Source of the DNA: Dermatemys mawii
Lineage: Eukaryota > Chordata > Testudines > Dermatemydidae
Length of the DNA stretch: 64,000 nucleotides
Reading direction: 5' to 3'
NCBI GenBank assembly: GCA_007922305.1
Contig: ML677335.1
Span: 39,794,887 to 39,858,886 of the forward strand
The notes under the pieces were generated by a model. That model was given only the letters and a program-made list of their open reading frames with translations, was not told the origin of the DNA and did not search any database. How positions within the stretch are numbered: the first letter of the stretch is position 1; each line of letters starts with the position of its first letter. Positions 22,380 through 34,731 of this stretch are shown here, piece after piece. A program made the position numbers and the translations under genes.

Positions 22380-24650
22380 CCATATTCTATTGACCCAATC
22401 CTGTCATCTTAAAGAAGTAAAAACTTACCATTGAAGCCAATGTATTATTTTACATTCTCTGTGGAGACTTTGTTTGCACTGGTTGCAGGATCGGGCCTTA
22501 TGTCTGCTGCTTCTGGTGTCAGTATCTATGTATTTCTTTCTTCCAAGTCTAGTGACATCGTTGCCATGTGTCAGGAGCCAATTGAGATCAAAGCCATCCA
22601 GAGAGGGATATCTGTTTGTTTAAACTGGCAGGGAATGGCTGATTGACATCTGGCTATCATTTTCTCCGCTGCTAAACAGGTTTATTTATTGGTCTTATGG
22701 TAAATGCTTGTCAGGCCAGCTATATGGGACATACCTTTGTGGGATATGCCAGAATAGTAGTTGATCATGCCAAATGCCAGACATTATTAGGAATACTCCT
22801 CTCTATGTGTTTTCTGCAAACCTAGAGTCCTGTACAAAAGAATACTATTATCCCTGAGAGGGACAGAGCATATACAATAAACTGCTTGGTTAAAAATAAT
22901 AGAGTTTTGTCTCAGAAAAGTAAATCCAGCATGGTCTGAAATGCCCTATGAAACCAGTATTTGTCTTCAAAGCCCTTTGGATCAGGCATTCATTACAACT
23001 GTTAACGTCAAGAATGGGGATATTTTTATCAGGTAGGGGGATATTTTGGGGGTAAGTATTAACATCTGTGTTCAAATCAGGGAGAATGCCTGTACACTAC
23101 ACTACATGATGGTGTACAATGTACAATTCAGATCACCCACATGCTCCCACCCCCGTGTTCTTCATTAGTGACTCCACTTTTTTTTAGTTCATATGCTTGC
23201 TTGGGCTGTTGGTTCTGTAACTAGTCAGCTGTTCCCCTCTCTGCTGAGTAGATATGAACTAGATGTGTTGTCTCTTGTCAGCGAATGACACGGAAGCACT
23301 GCCTCTGAAAGGTCATTTTGACATAGTTGGTGAGGGATGGACCAGTGGCAAGGAACTGGCAGCAGGAATTTTGGTGACTTTTGGAATCATCTAAAACTTT
23401 GAAGATCTCTTAGGGAGAGGGAAAGTGGTGTATATGTGTATGAGCACAAGTCGGTGTGGAATGCAGCCTGGAGAAGGAAGATGACAGAGGATGAAAGAAA
23501 AGAAGATCAGATGGAGGCAGAAAAGGAGTCAGTGGAAGAGGAAATGGAAGACGGGCTTGCCCAAATTTTTGAGTGCAAAATTTAAGCCCCTGAGTGTTGA
23601 CCACATCTATTGATAAATGCTGGAGAGGACAGTTATGTGCAAAATATATCAAAGAATGGCCTTTTCCCGCCTAGAACAAAAAACTGTTCTGCTCCTTGCC
23701 TCTAAGGTTTGGTGAAGGATCATAGGAGGAAGATCATGTGTGAGGCACTTTATTATGTAGACAAAGTATTTGAGAAACAAAGTTTTCTCAGATAATCCCT
23801 TTAGATGCAAGGTGGAAGATCAGTCAGTGAATTTATCAGGCAGCTGAACAACACACAAACAGCCTGGATGTAATTTCATTCACATCATGGAAAGTTATCA
23901 TATCACTGTATTATGCAATAATTGCCTTGATATACTGTGGCACCATATTTGAGTTGAGGACAAGAAGCATAATTTGCTAATGTGCTCCCTAGTTTGTTAC
24001 CTATTAGTGAGAATGTTTGGAGGGTTTTTTATTCCCCATCCCCAACCGTGTCTTCCAAGTGTTTTCTTTTGGAACAAAGAAGTAAACATTTTAAAAAGGT
24101 AATTCTTAATGAGCCCCTTTGCAAAATGGAAACTTGCAGAAGAAGAGGTCTCTTTGCTAGTTACTAAACCAACCTGCCCCTGGAGAGGAAGATGTATTTC
24201 CAGGTGGATATTGTTTAAGTTCAATAAGCAACTGCACACAGAAATGGACTTGAGCCTGTAAAAGAGAAGTTACAAAGTGATGGAAATAGATGGTCTGTTT
24301 TTCTTTTGATGTCTGAGGAGGATGTAATGATGCATTACAAAAAGAAACAGTAGCATTCACTAAGCTGCAGAATTCATCTATGAATGCACACTCCAGTGAA
24401 AATATCATTTTGTCATGGGTGACACCATTAGGTCTGTCTGTCTGTCTTACCTTTTGTAAATATGGGAAAAGCTTGTAGATACAATAGTAAAGTGCAGTAA
24501 CGTAACTGTAATAGTTACATGTCAGTTTTGTAAACGTTTTACATTTTCATAATAGAACAATAATAGTGTTATTGCCTAATACTGTGCAACAGCAACCTGC
24601 AACTGAAAAACCACTGAAGAAGCACATTATATAAGAAATGCCTGGTGTCA
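22380..24650. other. Unassigned DNA
   Basis: No repeat family or exon-like frame is recognised. Frames of 60-83 codons occur on both strands without domains. Confidence 0.4.
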
Positions 24651-24654
24651 CTTT

Positions 24655-24780
24655 TTTTATAACACCTGTGCCAAAATTTTCAGACTTGGTAGGCTAAAGC
24701 TAAGTTTCAAAATCCATACTGAGACGCCCAACTACAGGTGGCCTGATGTTCAGTTTCATCCATCCAAGTTTGAAACTTTT
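24655..24780. repeat. Old MITE relic
   Basis: CAAAATTTTCAGACTTGG, AATCCATACTGAGACGCCCA and GTGGCCTGATGTTCAG resemble the repeat type seen at 7390-7472 and 33353-33551. Boundaries unclear. Confidence 0.35.
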
Positions 24781-25289
24781 TGCTTTGTTTTACCTGCTGT
24801 ATATTTATTGTTGTGTAATTATACTACTAACAGTTTGGTAGGCCTTTGCAATTTGTAACATTAAGCCTGCTTGGCTAAAGATGTCAATGAAAACATTTTT
24901 AACACCATAAAATTCAACAAGAAGAAGAATAAAGGATGTGATTAACAAATTCATTGTCGGCTGATTGATAATGGGTGGAATGAGGTTGCTTGTGTTGTAA
25001 AAATGTGAGTACATGCATTATATTAAACTAGGGCTCTATAAAACAGTGATGAAAGTAGTCCTCAGGTTTATGCTTAATGCATTTTTATTGCAGAGATGTT
25101 TAGAAAGGTCACTAGCACATGCTGTCACATTACTGATCATTAAAGCCAGAGAACTTTAAGCGGACATAGCATTGGCAAATAGGTTACTAAAATTAGAGGC
25201 ACATGAGTTTGATTCAAAATCAGAGGCTTTTTTGCAAGAAGAACAGAATAGAAACCTGTTTCTATAGGGGAGGATTTAGTAAATGGCAT

Positions 25290-26220
25290 ACTCTGTATCC
25301 TAGTAAAAAGGAGAGGACATAAGTTGATAAAGTACAAGTAAGAACTGAAGAGAAACAGTCAAATGAAAAGGTGTCCCATTCAACTGTATCTCATGAAGCC
25401 AGACAACTAAATATTGACACATTTCATAAGTGTTTATACACAAATGCTAGAAGTCTAAATACTAAGATGGGTGAACTTGAGTGCCTGGTATTAAATGAGG
25501 ATATTGATACAATAGACGTCACCAAAATACGGTAGAATGAGTATAATCTGTGGGACGTGGTAATACCAGAGTAGGAAATGTCTAGGAAAAACAGAGTAGG
25601 TTGTGCTGGTGGTGGAGTGGCACTATGTGTGAAAGAAAGCATACAGTCAAATAAAGTAAAAATCTTAAATGAATCAAACTATACCATATATTATCTATAG
25701 ATAGACATTCCATGCTTGAATAATAAGAATATAGTATAAGGAATATATTAACTCTCTGTGTGTGTGTATACACACACACACACACCCTGACCAGAACGGT
25801 GATTGCAAAATGCTCAGAGATTAAACACATTACAAAAACAAAACTTAATAATAATAATGGGGAATTTCAACTATTTCCATATTGACTGAGTACATGTCAT
25901 CTCCGGATGGGATACAGAGATAAAATTTCTAGACACCATTAATGACTGGTTTGCTGAGCAGCTAGTCCTGAAACCATCAAGGGGAGAGGTAATTTTTGAT
26001 TTAGTCTTACATGGAGCACAGTATCTAGTCCAAGAGGTGAATATATTTGAAACTGCTTGGTAATGGTGACCATAATGTAACTATACTTAATAACCTTGTA
26101 GGAAGAAAAGTATCAAAGAAAGCCACCACAGTAACATTTAACTTCAAAAAAGAGGATTAGACAGAAATGAGAAAGCTAGCTTTACTGAAATAAAAAGGAA
26201 CAGTCAAGAGAGTGAAATCT
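25290..26220 (+). mobile_element. CR1 LINE, 5' part with endonuclease domain
   Basis: In the plus orientation the decayed frame reads TNARSLNTKMGELECLV (the N-terminal N.RSL..K..EL motif of the CR1 endonuclease), then GGVALCVKE, then GNFNYFHIDW (the GDFN metal-binding box with Asp lost), then PSRGEVIFDLVL. The final part KRNSQESE belongs to the linker after the endonuclease. Several stops and a TG/CA simple repeat at 25757-25785 break it. It stops abruptly near 26220, where an oppositely oriented CR1 piece begins. Confidence 0.85.
25757..25785. repeat. Self-complementary (TG)n TATA (CA)n microsatellite
   Basis: A TG run meets a CA run through a central TATA, forming a near-perfect palindrome inside the CR1 remnant. 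Confidence 0.9.
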
Positions 26221-27262
26221 CTTTTTCCGAACTAAACATACCCAGTTCCTTCAGCATTTGCTCATATGACTTGCATTCCATTCCTTTGATCATCTTTGTC
26301 ACTTGTCTCTGTATCCTTTCCAGTTTCTCTACATCCTTTTTATACCTTGATGACCCAAACTGAACACATTGTTCCAGCTCAGGCCTAATCAGTGCCTAGT
26401 AGAGTGGTGCTATCACCTCCTGTGACTTGCATGCTATTTCCCCCCACCCCCGCCCCACCTCCCCTTTTTTTTCATAACACTATCACATTATTGACTCATG
26501 CTGAGGTTATGATCCTTCACAACTCCTTCTTAGCAGTACTGCTGCCAAGCCAGTTATTTCCCATTCTATATTTGTGTATTTTATTTTCTTCCCTAAGTGT
26601 ATCAATTTATATTTGTCTTTGCTGAATTTCATTTTGTTGTCTATAACCCAGTTCTCCAATTTATCAAGAACCCTTTGAATTTTAGCTCTATCCTCCAAAA
26701 TGCTCATATCCTTCTTCCCCAGCTTTGTGTCATCTGCAGATTTGATCGGTATGCCCTTTATTCCTACATCCAGGTAATAAATTAAGATGTTAAATAATGC
26801 GAGACCTAAAACAAACCTGTGGAACCCCACTTGAAACATCTTTCCAATCTGACATCATTCCATTAATAGCTACTCTTTGCTGTGGTTGTTTAATCAATTA
26901 TGTTCTCCAGCTTGCTTACAAGAATGTCATGCGGAGCTGTGTCAAAAGCCTTGCTAAAGTTCAGATATATTATTTCCACCATGTTCCCATATCCACCAAA
27001 CCAGTTATCCTGTCCAAGAAGGAAATAAAACTGCTTTGGCATGACTTGTTCTTAGGAAATCCATGCTGGCTGCTGCCCCTTCAGTTTGTGAATACCTGGA
27101 AGATGAATATTTTATACATTGCTCTAGTAGCTTCCCAGGTATTGAGATTGACTGATTGGTCTATAATTCCCTGGCTCGTTTTTTTTTCCCCCCTTTTTAA
27201 AGATGGGCACTACATTAGCCCTTTTCCAATCTTTCGAGACCTCTCCTATCATCCATGTCATC
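26221..27262 (-). mobile_element. CR1 LINE, reverse transcriptase to 3' UTR
   Basis: On the minus strand a 110-residue frame (26507-26839) contains LGLALFNILI and KSADDTKLG, the ADD catalytic box, then LDKLENWVIDNKMKFSKDK, all standard for CR1. Upstream on that strand (26840-27260) the region of the finger/palm segments is recognisable at the DNA level. Downstream (26221-26500) lies the C-terminal part and 3' UTR-like text. The plus-strand frame of 156 codons at 26797-27267 is the shadow of this element. Confidence 0.88.
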
Positions 27263-27284
27263 TTTAAGTCGTCTTGGTTACACT

Positions 27285-27385
27285 TCATTATAACTTTATT
27301 TATTTAGCACCATTGTTGTTCACATGGCTTGCAACAGCTGGAACAAATTCCTTTTCCCAAGGAGCCCACTATTATGAACTGCTGT
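27285..27385 (-). mobile_element. Possible L2-type tail relic
   Basis: TTTATTTATTTAGCACCATT and CCCAAGGAGCCCACTATTA resemble the antisense tail seen more clearly at 52868-53000. Weak. Confidence 0.3.
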
Positions 27386-27399
27386 ATACCCTAAGTTTC

Positions 27400-30215
27400 C
27401 ACCGAAGTCAGTGTAAATTCAGGATTACCATATTCTGTAAGTATACAGATAAAGGATAGAGCATGGATGCTGTTATACTGTGTTGGGTCACCCTAAAAGT
27501 TCAGTCTCCGCCCCCAAGTGAGGAAATGGAAAATGAAAGGTGGAAACCATCTAAAGCCACTAAAGTACAACTTCACTAATCCAAAAACCTTATTTCTCAC
27601 AATAGAACTCCTGTGGTTTTGCTGCTTCTTGGCAAAGATATAATGGCAGATTGGTGTTGTGAGGCCTTATATTTCTATGGCTTCTCTATATATGCAAAAT
27701 AAAGAACCTTTACTGGTATATTGTAAATAGTTTAAGAAATAATTAAAAACTCAGCTATACTTGCCAACAGGGCAAGTGTGCCTGATTCTATTCTTGCTTA
27801 TACTTGTTGTACAACAGTGTAACTGCATTTATTTTTATGGAGTTTCTTTTAGGCAGAGTAAAACCTAAATGAGGTTTTTTGTACTGCATTGCCCCTTTTT
27901 TGTCCAATAATATTTGCTGACTTTCTTGTTAATTGCAAAATTTAGTCGCATGCATAGTAGGCCTCCAGGTCCTTATGTATGAAAGAGAGTGTGCCGTATC
28001 TGAAATTCAGTTGCTGGGATCTGTGATTGAGGTCTCCAAGCAGCCCTGTGTGTGATTTTAGAGAAGTCAAATTAACTGACATTTTTCTTTGTTCACCCAC
28101 CTAGAAAATGTGTACCTGCTGTCAATCGCACAGGGATTGTCTATGAGGGTTAATTAATCAGACGTACAAAGTACTTAGAGATGGCCGTATGAGAGCTGAA
28201 GTTCATATAGATCATCCTCAGCATTTTGGCTGGCTTTACTCTCTTTGATTTGAAAGCAGACATTTCTTTTTAGATACTCTTTTATACAGTATCCATGGTG
28301 CACATGTAATGGCCCAGAAAGAGCCAGTATTACTAATATCGCACATTCTAATAGCATTTAATCCCATTTTGTAAAATGACGAATGCTTACTGAATACCGC
28401 TTTCAGTGATTGACTGGAATTCTTCCCCTCTTCAGAAATCTCAGACGGTTCCTTTCCCCCCCACCAGATATGGTGCTACACGAAACAAACTTTATTTTAA
28501 AAAAAGCCTAACTCCAAACACACAATGGCCAGGTAATATGATTTTTACTTCTTAGTAAATGAGACAACTATTTATCTAATGCATTATGCTGAAACCGTTG
28601 CTGTCTTCTTTTAAAATTACTATGTAGCAAATGGAGTTGAGTTAAGCAGCCTGCCTTTTGATGTGTAATGCAATTGCACTATTTTTGGCAGTTCTGCTGC
28701 CATTTGCTTCAGTGAAATAGAGTTCCATATAATTTGCTAGCCTCAGCACACTGCCAGTGCTTATGTTTTATTTGGCAATAAATTAATACAGTTCATTACC
28801 AAAAATAGATAAATGAATAGACCTGACAGCTATGAATAAGGGAGATGACTGTTTCTTATAAACATATTTTACATGATATTCTGATTGTTACTGGCTGGTC
28901 TTTATCATCTAACTTCATGTCAAATCAAGTGCCTTTAGGCCAAGGTCATAATTCTGGCACTGTTCTGGCATAGTTCTCAGCACCCTAACACTACAATCAA
29001 ATGTGCTTTATAACTACCTAGCTTCAATCCTCTGCATTGATGAGCCCATTTTTTTAACCTGAACCTGAACATGTAACATCAGAGAGCCTTGTACCAGTCC
29101 AGCCCATGTGCACCACTCCAGAGATGTAAAGGAACAAGAAGTGGATTTGTCCAGTTGGGAATTCCTGTTATGAGAGAAATCCCCAGGTGGCGCAGAGCTC
29201 TCACTAGTGGCTCTTGCCACCCCTTCATGCAGTCTGAGTATAGGGTATGGCTGTGGGAAGGGGGCAGGATCAGAGCCCTTGGGGTGATGGACAGCTCAGT
29301 GTAAGTAAGAGCCATAAGGCCATTATAGTTTATGCCAGGGCCCAAACGTGCCAACAGTTAGAGCAAGAACCTGGGGTCTGTGAAGGATATAAGGGCCATT
29401 TTCTCTCCCACCTCAGGTCTTGCTTGGTCAGACTCAAGAACCAGGTTCAATATTTCTAGGGAGTTTTTTCCCACATACAGAAGTTCACTCTGTACTCCCA
29501 ATATTGTAGAGAATGCATGCTTCTCTTGACTCTTTATTCTTCTTGGATTCTAGATTCTGTAATTGTGGAGTGTTCTTTCATGTAACTAGTATCAAACTTG
29601 ACATGCACCAGCTGTGAGAAACATCTACTCAAGAAGATAAGATTTTCTAAGATGGATCAAACTTTAACATCTGAAAAAAAACAAGTTCACATCCAAACAT
29701 TGCAGATTAATTACTCTTCATATAAAGTTTTGTAACAGAAGAAACTTGTACAGAGCTTAATTCTCTCTCATTCTCAGCTGTAACTTTCCATTAACTTCAG
29801 TGGGAGCTATGCCTGTGCATCTAGAAGTAGAATAGGTCTGATTATCTTTGAGGCAATGCAATGTTTTCAAGTCCACCATAAAGCAAATTAATTCTGTCAG
29901 TTTAGCAAATTACCACAGGAACAGAAGACAACTCTTACTTTCATACTCGTAGTCAAAGGACAGGGAACTGCAGCATTAGGCCCAAAGTCAGGAAGTTCAA
30001 GGCCCAATATAGCTTCATTGCCACAAAATTGTTCTATGCAACTGAGCAAGGCCCTGAAGCAGGCATCTCCATTAAGGTCAAGTAGGTTCTCCATTCTAGG
30101 CCAAAAATGCAAATTATTTGAAGTAAGCTGAAATCCTTGCACAGGCCCACAATGTATAATCCTCAGATGACTCCCTGTCTACAGCTACCCTTTAATTAAA
30201 TATGCAACCACACCT
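27400..30215. other. Unassigned DNA
   Basis: About 2.8 kb with no clear family. A GC-richer block at 29070-29430 has overlapping 68-91-codon frames on both strands, which suggests composition rather than coding. No splice-flanked exon candidate is persuasive. Confidence 0.4.
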
Positions 30216-30224
30216 GTCTGCTGG

Positions 30225-30821
30225 TGTTGCCAAAATAAGGCGGTCAGCTACCCGGAAGGACAGTCAAATACCTTCAAGGAGAGGCAGAGTCTCTGTGAGG
30301 TTTGAAAGCAGATTTATTTTGCTAGCAAAGTGGAGCCATCGGAATTAGCATTCAAAGCAATGGCTCCCCGAACCGACATATTGTTACACTTTTATAGAGG
30401 AAAATCAGGAAGTACGTTTTTCTGCCAACTCTTTGTTTTTAACTTTTTACATCCTGTTATTGCTGGTCTCTTCGGGGGCGTATACCTGCAATTGTGGCGG
30501 GGGGGCAATCTGGGCGTATAAGGCTAAAAGTTCATAGTGTGCTAATATGGTTAGGAATAGGCATATACTTTGCTTATATGGTTTAGAATAGGTGTATACA
30601 TAGATCACATGCTCATTTCACAAGTATGGAGAGAAAACCTATATTGCTAAACATATCGCTTTCCTGCTCATCAAGTTAAGCATAGTATTAAGAAATCATA
30701 TATTGCTAAAAACACAGTCACTCTCCTGCTTAGCAAGACTACTAACGAACAAACCACAAGTTCTTGCTAAAATTAGCAGCAATTATTGGCTTATCTTAAA
30801 CATAGCACTGCTTGCCTATCA
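30225..30821 (-). mobile_element. Solo LTR, 597 bp, antisense, class I-like
   Basis: The ends are TG...CA (TGTTGCC at the left, CCTATCA at the right) with a 4-bp duplication CTGG on each side (30221-30224 and 30822-30825). In the minus orientation a TATA box TATAAAAG (30389-30396) lies about 75 bp upstream of the poly(A) signal AATAAA (30313-30318), a spacing typical of a retroviral R region. The U3 part has imperfect direct repeats beginning ATATTGCTAAA (about 30641 and 30701). A 4-bp duplication and the compact R region suggest a gammaretrovirus-like (class I) origin. No internal genes are present. Confidence 0.75.
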
Positions 30822-30829
30822 CTGGTACT

Positions 30830-31705
30830 GAGCTTACCTGGCAAAGAAGTACCTGCTTGCTCCCCATAGGCCTTAGGAACAGATCATTATGAAAGTCAGC
30901 TTCATAGTAGCTTTCAACACTTGTCAAGTGAAAAAGGTGCCTTGCTAAATGGTGATAAATAGTAAGCTGCAGATGCAGTGCTGAATGAAACATAGAAATA
31001 AAAGTTATGAATCTATTCTTCTTCTATCAGATTTGATATGTATTGACTCTTCCCTGCTTGTCATGTATCCTGTCAAAGATAAAACAATTATTTTTTTTAA
31101 TTGCCATCTGACCAATTTATCTTGAAACGTGTGGTTTTTTTAAATCCACACCTTCTTTTTTTTGCTGGTAATCTACTTGTTTCATTTTTTTTTAACCTCT
31201 AATGAAAGCATTGTATTCTCAGTTGTACAGAGTATATAATATAAAGAAATGTGCATTGGAAGAAGGATGTGATTTAGATTTTGTTTCCTGAAAGGTCAAC
31301 AGTATGGTAGACTTTACAGCTTTCATAATTCTCTTGTCCCTCGCTATATGTAGCTATCCTTGGTTGGAGATTTACAAAAACTACTTCTATTTGCCAAGAA
31401 TTTACTTTATTGGAAAGAGTCATTTTGACTAGAAATACATTTACGATGACAAGTGTCACTTTAAATTTAGTGTACTTGTATACCTAGTAATAAATGTTAA
31501 CTATGACTGAAGGCTTTTTGAGACTCTTTCATACAATTAAAATAAAATCATCTGAATGATATCACATTTTGAATGCTAAGATACTTTTTAAAGCTTCATT
31601 CTTGAGTTAAAATAGTTGCACAGAGTGCAGTAGGAGCTCAAACACTACAGTGTTAAAGTAAGTTATAGTGTCTTGGACCATCACTATAGAATACTGTAAT
31701 ACTTC
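30830..31705. other. AT-rich DNA, nothing recognised
   Basis: No gene or repeat family is evident. Confidence 0.4.
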
Positions 31706-31714
31706 TATATAAGC

Positions 31715-32101
31715 TAGGGGTGGCCAACCTGTTATTCCAGAGCCACATGCAGCTCTTCAGAAGTTAATATGCAGCTCCTTGCATAGGTGCTGACTCTGGG
31801 GCTGGAGCTACAGTTGCCAGCTTTCCAATGTGCCAGGGGGTGCTCACTGCTCAACCCCCTGCTCTGCCCCGGGCCCTGCCCCGACTCCACCCCTTCCCCC
31901 AAGCCATGTCCTTGCTTTTCCCCCTCCCCCACAGAGCCTACTGCACATACAAAACAGCTGACTGCAGCAGGTGGGAGGTGTGGGGGGTGGAGGCGTTTCG
32001 GGCAGGAGCTGATGTGGGGCTGCTAAGGTATTACTGTGGCTCTTTGACAATATAGATTGGTAAATTCTGGCTCCTCTTCAGGCCCGGGTTGGTCACCCCT
32101 G
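31715..32101. mobile_element. Non-autonomous hAT element, 387 bp
   Basis: Ends are TAGGGGTGGCCAACCTG and, reversed, CAGGGGTGACCAACCCG. Flanking ATATAAGC (31707-31714) and ATGTAAGC (32102-32109) form an 8-bp target duplication with one mismatch. The middle, rich in CCCC and TGCCCCGG, gives overlapping frames on both strands that are not genes. Confidence 0.88.
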
Positions 32102-32109
32102 ATGTAAGC

Positions 32110-32406
32110 AATATTGCCAGCCCCAAATGTTAACAAGTCATACGCCGGGCCCTAAAAACCATGAGATTGGCTTAAAAATAATTAAATTTAAAATAAATAA
32201 TTTGGGGTTCTTTTTAATTGCCTTGAGGCTTTTGAGCTTTAGCATTCATGCTGATCATATTTTCCAGCTTTTTTCCTTAACCATAAGGACTTGAAAGTTA
32301 CTTTTTTAAAAAAGAAAACTTAGATTCTCACATAATCACATGCCTCCAGAATCTGTGGGTTTAATCCCCCCTCCCTCCACAAATTATTGCAAGAGTTTGC
32401 AACACT
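32110..32406. mobile_element. MITE, family with copy at 35996-36264
   Basis: It starts AATATTGCCAGCCCCAAATG and ends AATTATTGCAAGAGTTTGCA, loosely inverted. Inside, TTTGGGGTTCTTTTTAATTG and ACCATAAGGACTTGAAAG parallel TTTGGGGTTCATTATTTGAA and AACTATGAAGGCTAGAAA in the other copy. It abuts the hAT element at 31715-32101: the hAT target duplication ends exactly at its first base. Confidence 0.55.
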
Positions 32407-32409
32407 CTA

Positions 32410-33350
32410 ACAGAGTAATACAAATTGCAAGGGAGACAGGAAAAACCATTCTGGATGCTCTTTCCACTTCTCTAAAAGAAAAGCTGAATAATCTATTTAA
32501 ACTGAACATTATTTATTATGCTGCTATTGGCGAAAACAAATATCCAACTCCTAGATATTTATGAAGGACAAAGCTGTTTTTGCCAACTCACCAAGTGGCT
32601 TGATGAGAATTAGCTCAGGTACTACTAATCTGCACTTAATCCTCTCTCAAGCAGAGATGTAAATGTACTAACTCTGAGATACGTCTTCGTGGATAATTAA
32701 TGACTCTCTCAAAAATAATAGCATGTGAATGTTCATCTGATTTTTAAAAGAGCTAGATGAGCCTCTACAGGAGACTGTAGATACTGACATGAATCAGTCA
32801 CTTTCCCAAGTTAAGATGATTTTACATTATATAATCTAAAATAGTCTTTGTACCTTCGTTACATAGAACCTTTTTAGCAGACCTTCATAAATAAAGGATT
32901 TTAATAAAATAATAAAGGGGAAAAAAACAACGAAGATTTAATCAAACCATTCCTCTCTTTTTTTGATGGATACTGAAGTAGTTTATGCTAAAATTTCATA
33001 ATAAAATTTTAAAGTGGAATTGGAATTAAAATATTTATGTTATATAAAATAAATGGAAAGGTGTTTCTCTATTCCCTGAATTATTAAATGTAAGCTTTCC
33101 TTGGAAACTCAAACATCAGCATTGTCTTAATGCAAGAAAACCAAGAAGTAAAACATAGTAATAAAAAACATTGTAGTAACAAAATGAAATACAAATGTAC
33201 CAGTACTATAAAAACAATCTAGTTTTAGAATATATTAGTGAATTTAAAAAATTAAACAAACTGCATAAAAGCTAAAACATAAACTAGATTTTTTGTTTCA
33301 GATTTAGCAATCAATGATATTTAACATTTTAGGTATATTTTTTTAAAAAA
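32410..33350. other. Very AT-rich DNA, nothing recognised
   Basis: No repeat family, gene or RNA is evident. Confidence 0.4.
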
Positions 33351-33352
33351 TT

Positions 33353-33551
33353 GGCCTAAATTTTCAAAGGTAATGAGTGAATTTGGGGCCTCCATTTTGG
33401 GGCATCCAAGTTCAAACCCTGCAGGGTCTCTTGTCAAACTAAAGGGTATTTTTGAGAGAGCAGGAGCTCAGGACTTTCTGAACATGAGGTCCCTTTAAGG
33501 TAAGACATTTTGTTTACCCAAAATCATTATCCACTTTTGAAAATGTAGGCC
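33353..33551. mobile_element. Old MITE with inverted ends
   Basis: Left end GGCCTAAATTTTCAAAGGTA and right end CCACTTTTGAAAATGTAGGCC are inverted with a few mismatches. Length 199 bp. No target duplication is evident, so the insertion is old. Confidence 0.6.
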
Positions 33552-33554
33552 TCT

Positions 33555-34720
33555 ATGTCTATCTCAGGGGTATTGCTTTAAGATAGACAAGAAATGGAAA
33601 ATCCATGTCTGGAGCTGCCTAAGTGAAGCATAGCCAGGCTTATCCAAACATCCTTGGTCTAAAAGTTAGACTGGACAGCTCTCAAGTACAGGCTTTTCAT
33701 AAGATTTCTAATTCTTCTTGGTACAAGCTAGAACACAGAAATATTCCAGAAACAATTTATGTTGTAGTATTCTAGTATTTCAACTCTTAGACAAACCCAA
33801 GAACTGTAAAGTCACAGGGTGTATATATATATATATAATATGCACAAAACAAAAAGGTTACCCAACTGTTCAGAAACTGAAAAATGGTGGTGGTTCAATT
33901 TGATGTTTGGGCAAAATTTTATCTTAGAACCAGGGCTCAGGCTGGGTTGGTTTGCATTGGGTACTGTTCTCCAGAAGTGTAACTTTCATTTATTTTTTTT
34001 AAAAAAAGTAAGACTCCAGCCAATATGGTTGTGAAGAAACCATTCAAAACTTGAAGTGAGAGTAAACAAGTACACTGATGTCCTGAATTAACAGATAGTC
34101 TAACAGCACTTCTGAGAGCTATTAACTGCCTCACCCATCTCAATAGGGCATTAGCTCATGTTAAGGATTATATGGAAGTACGGAATAGGGTGGATTTCTT
34201 ATCTGTTCACTTTCAGACATGGTAACATTAGCTTTTAAAAAGTGTAGGATTTTTAAAGAAAAGTATAGTTTTTGGCATTGATACCTGGGCTACATTGAAA
34301 CATGTTTTTAACCTTAAACTTCTTTTGTTTGGAAATCTAGTCATACAGTCATCCCATTTCACTGCTGCTCTACCTACTGGTAAAACAGTGTCTTGCGAAG
34401 TGAGAGTGATCATTATATTAAAACTGTTGTTAGTGGTGTTTTTAGTTAAATTTGTTCTTTACCCTTTCCCAATCATTTTCTTAATTTGCTCCTGGATTAA
34501 TACAAACCCAGTTTCTACTAGCTAGACAAGGTGGTAGACTTTTCTCATAACAGAGCAGTTTCTTAGGATGACAGTTTAGGACAGCAACTGTTTTGAGATG
34601 GTTTGCCAAGTGTAAATGGAAATGATGACTGTATTCACATACTATATTAGGCAGAGTGAATGACATTTTATTTTGTAGCTCTGTGTAGCAAGGATACTAT
34701 TTGACTCAACTGTTTATAGC
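33555..34720. other. AT-rich DNA, nothing recognised
   Basis: Contains a TATATATATATA run at about 33823-33840. Frames of 61-76 codons have no domains. Confidence 0.4.
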
Positions 34721-34731
34721 AGTGTCTAATA

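Noticed and set aside
26797..27267. 156-codon plus-strand frame as a gene
   Set aside because: It is the antisense shadow of the CR1 reverse-transcriptase remnant on the minus strand.
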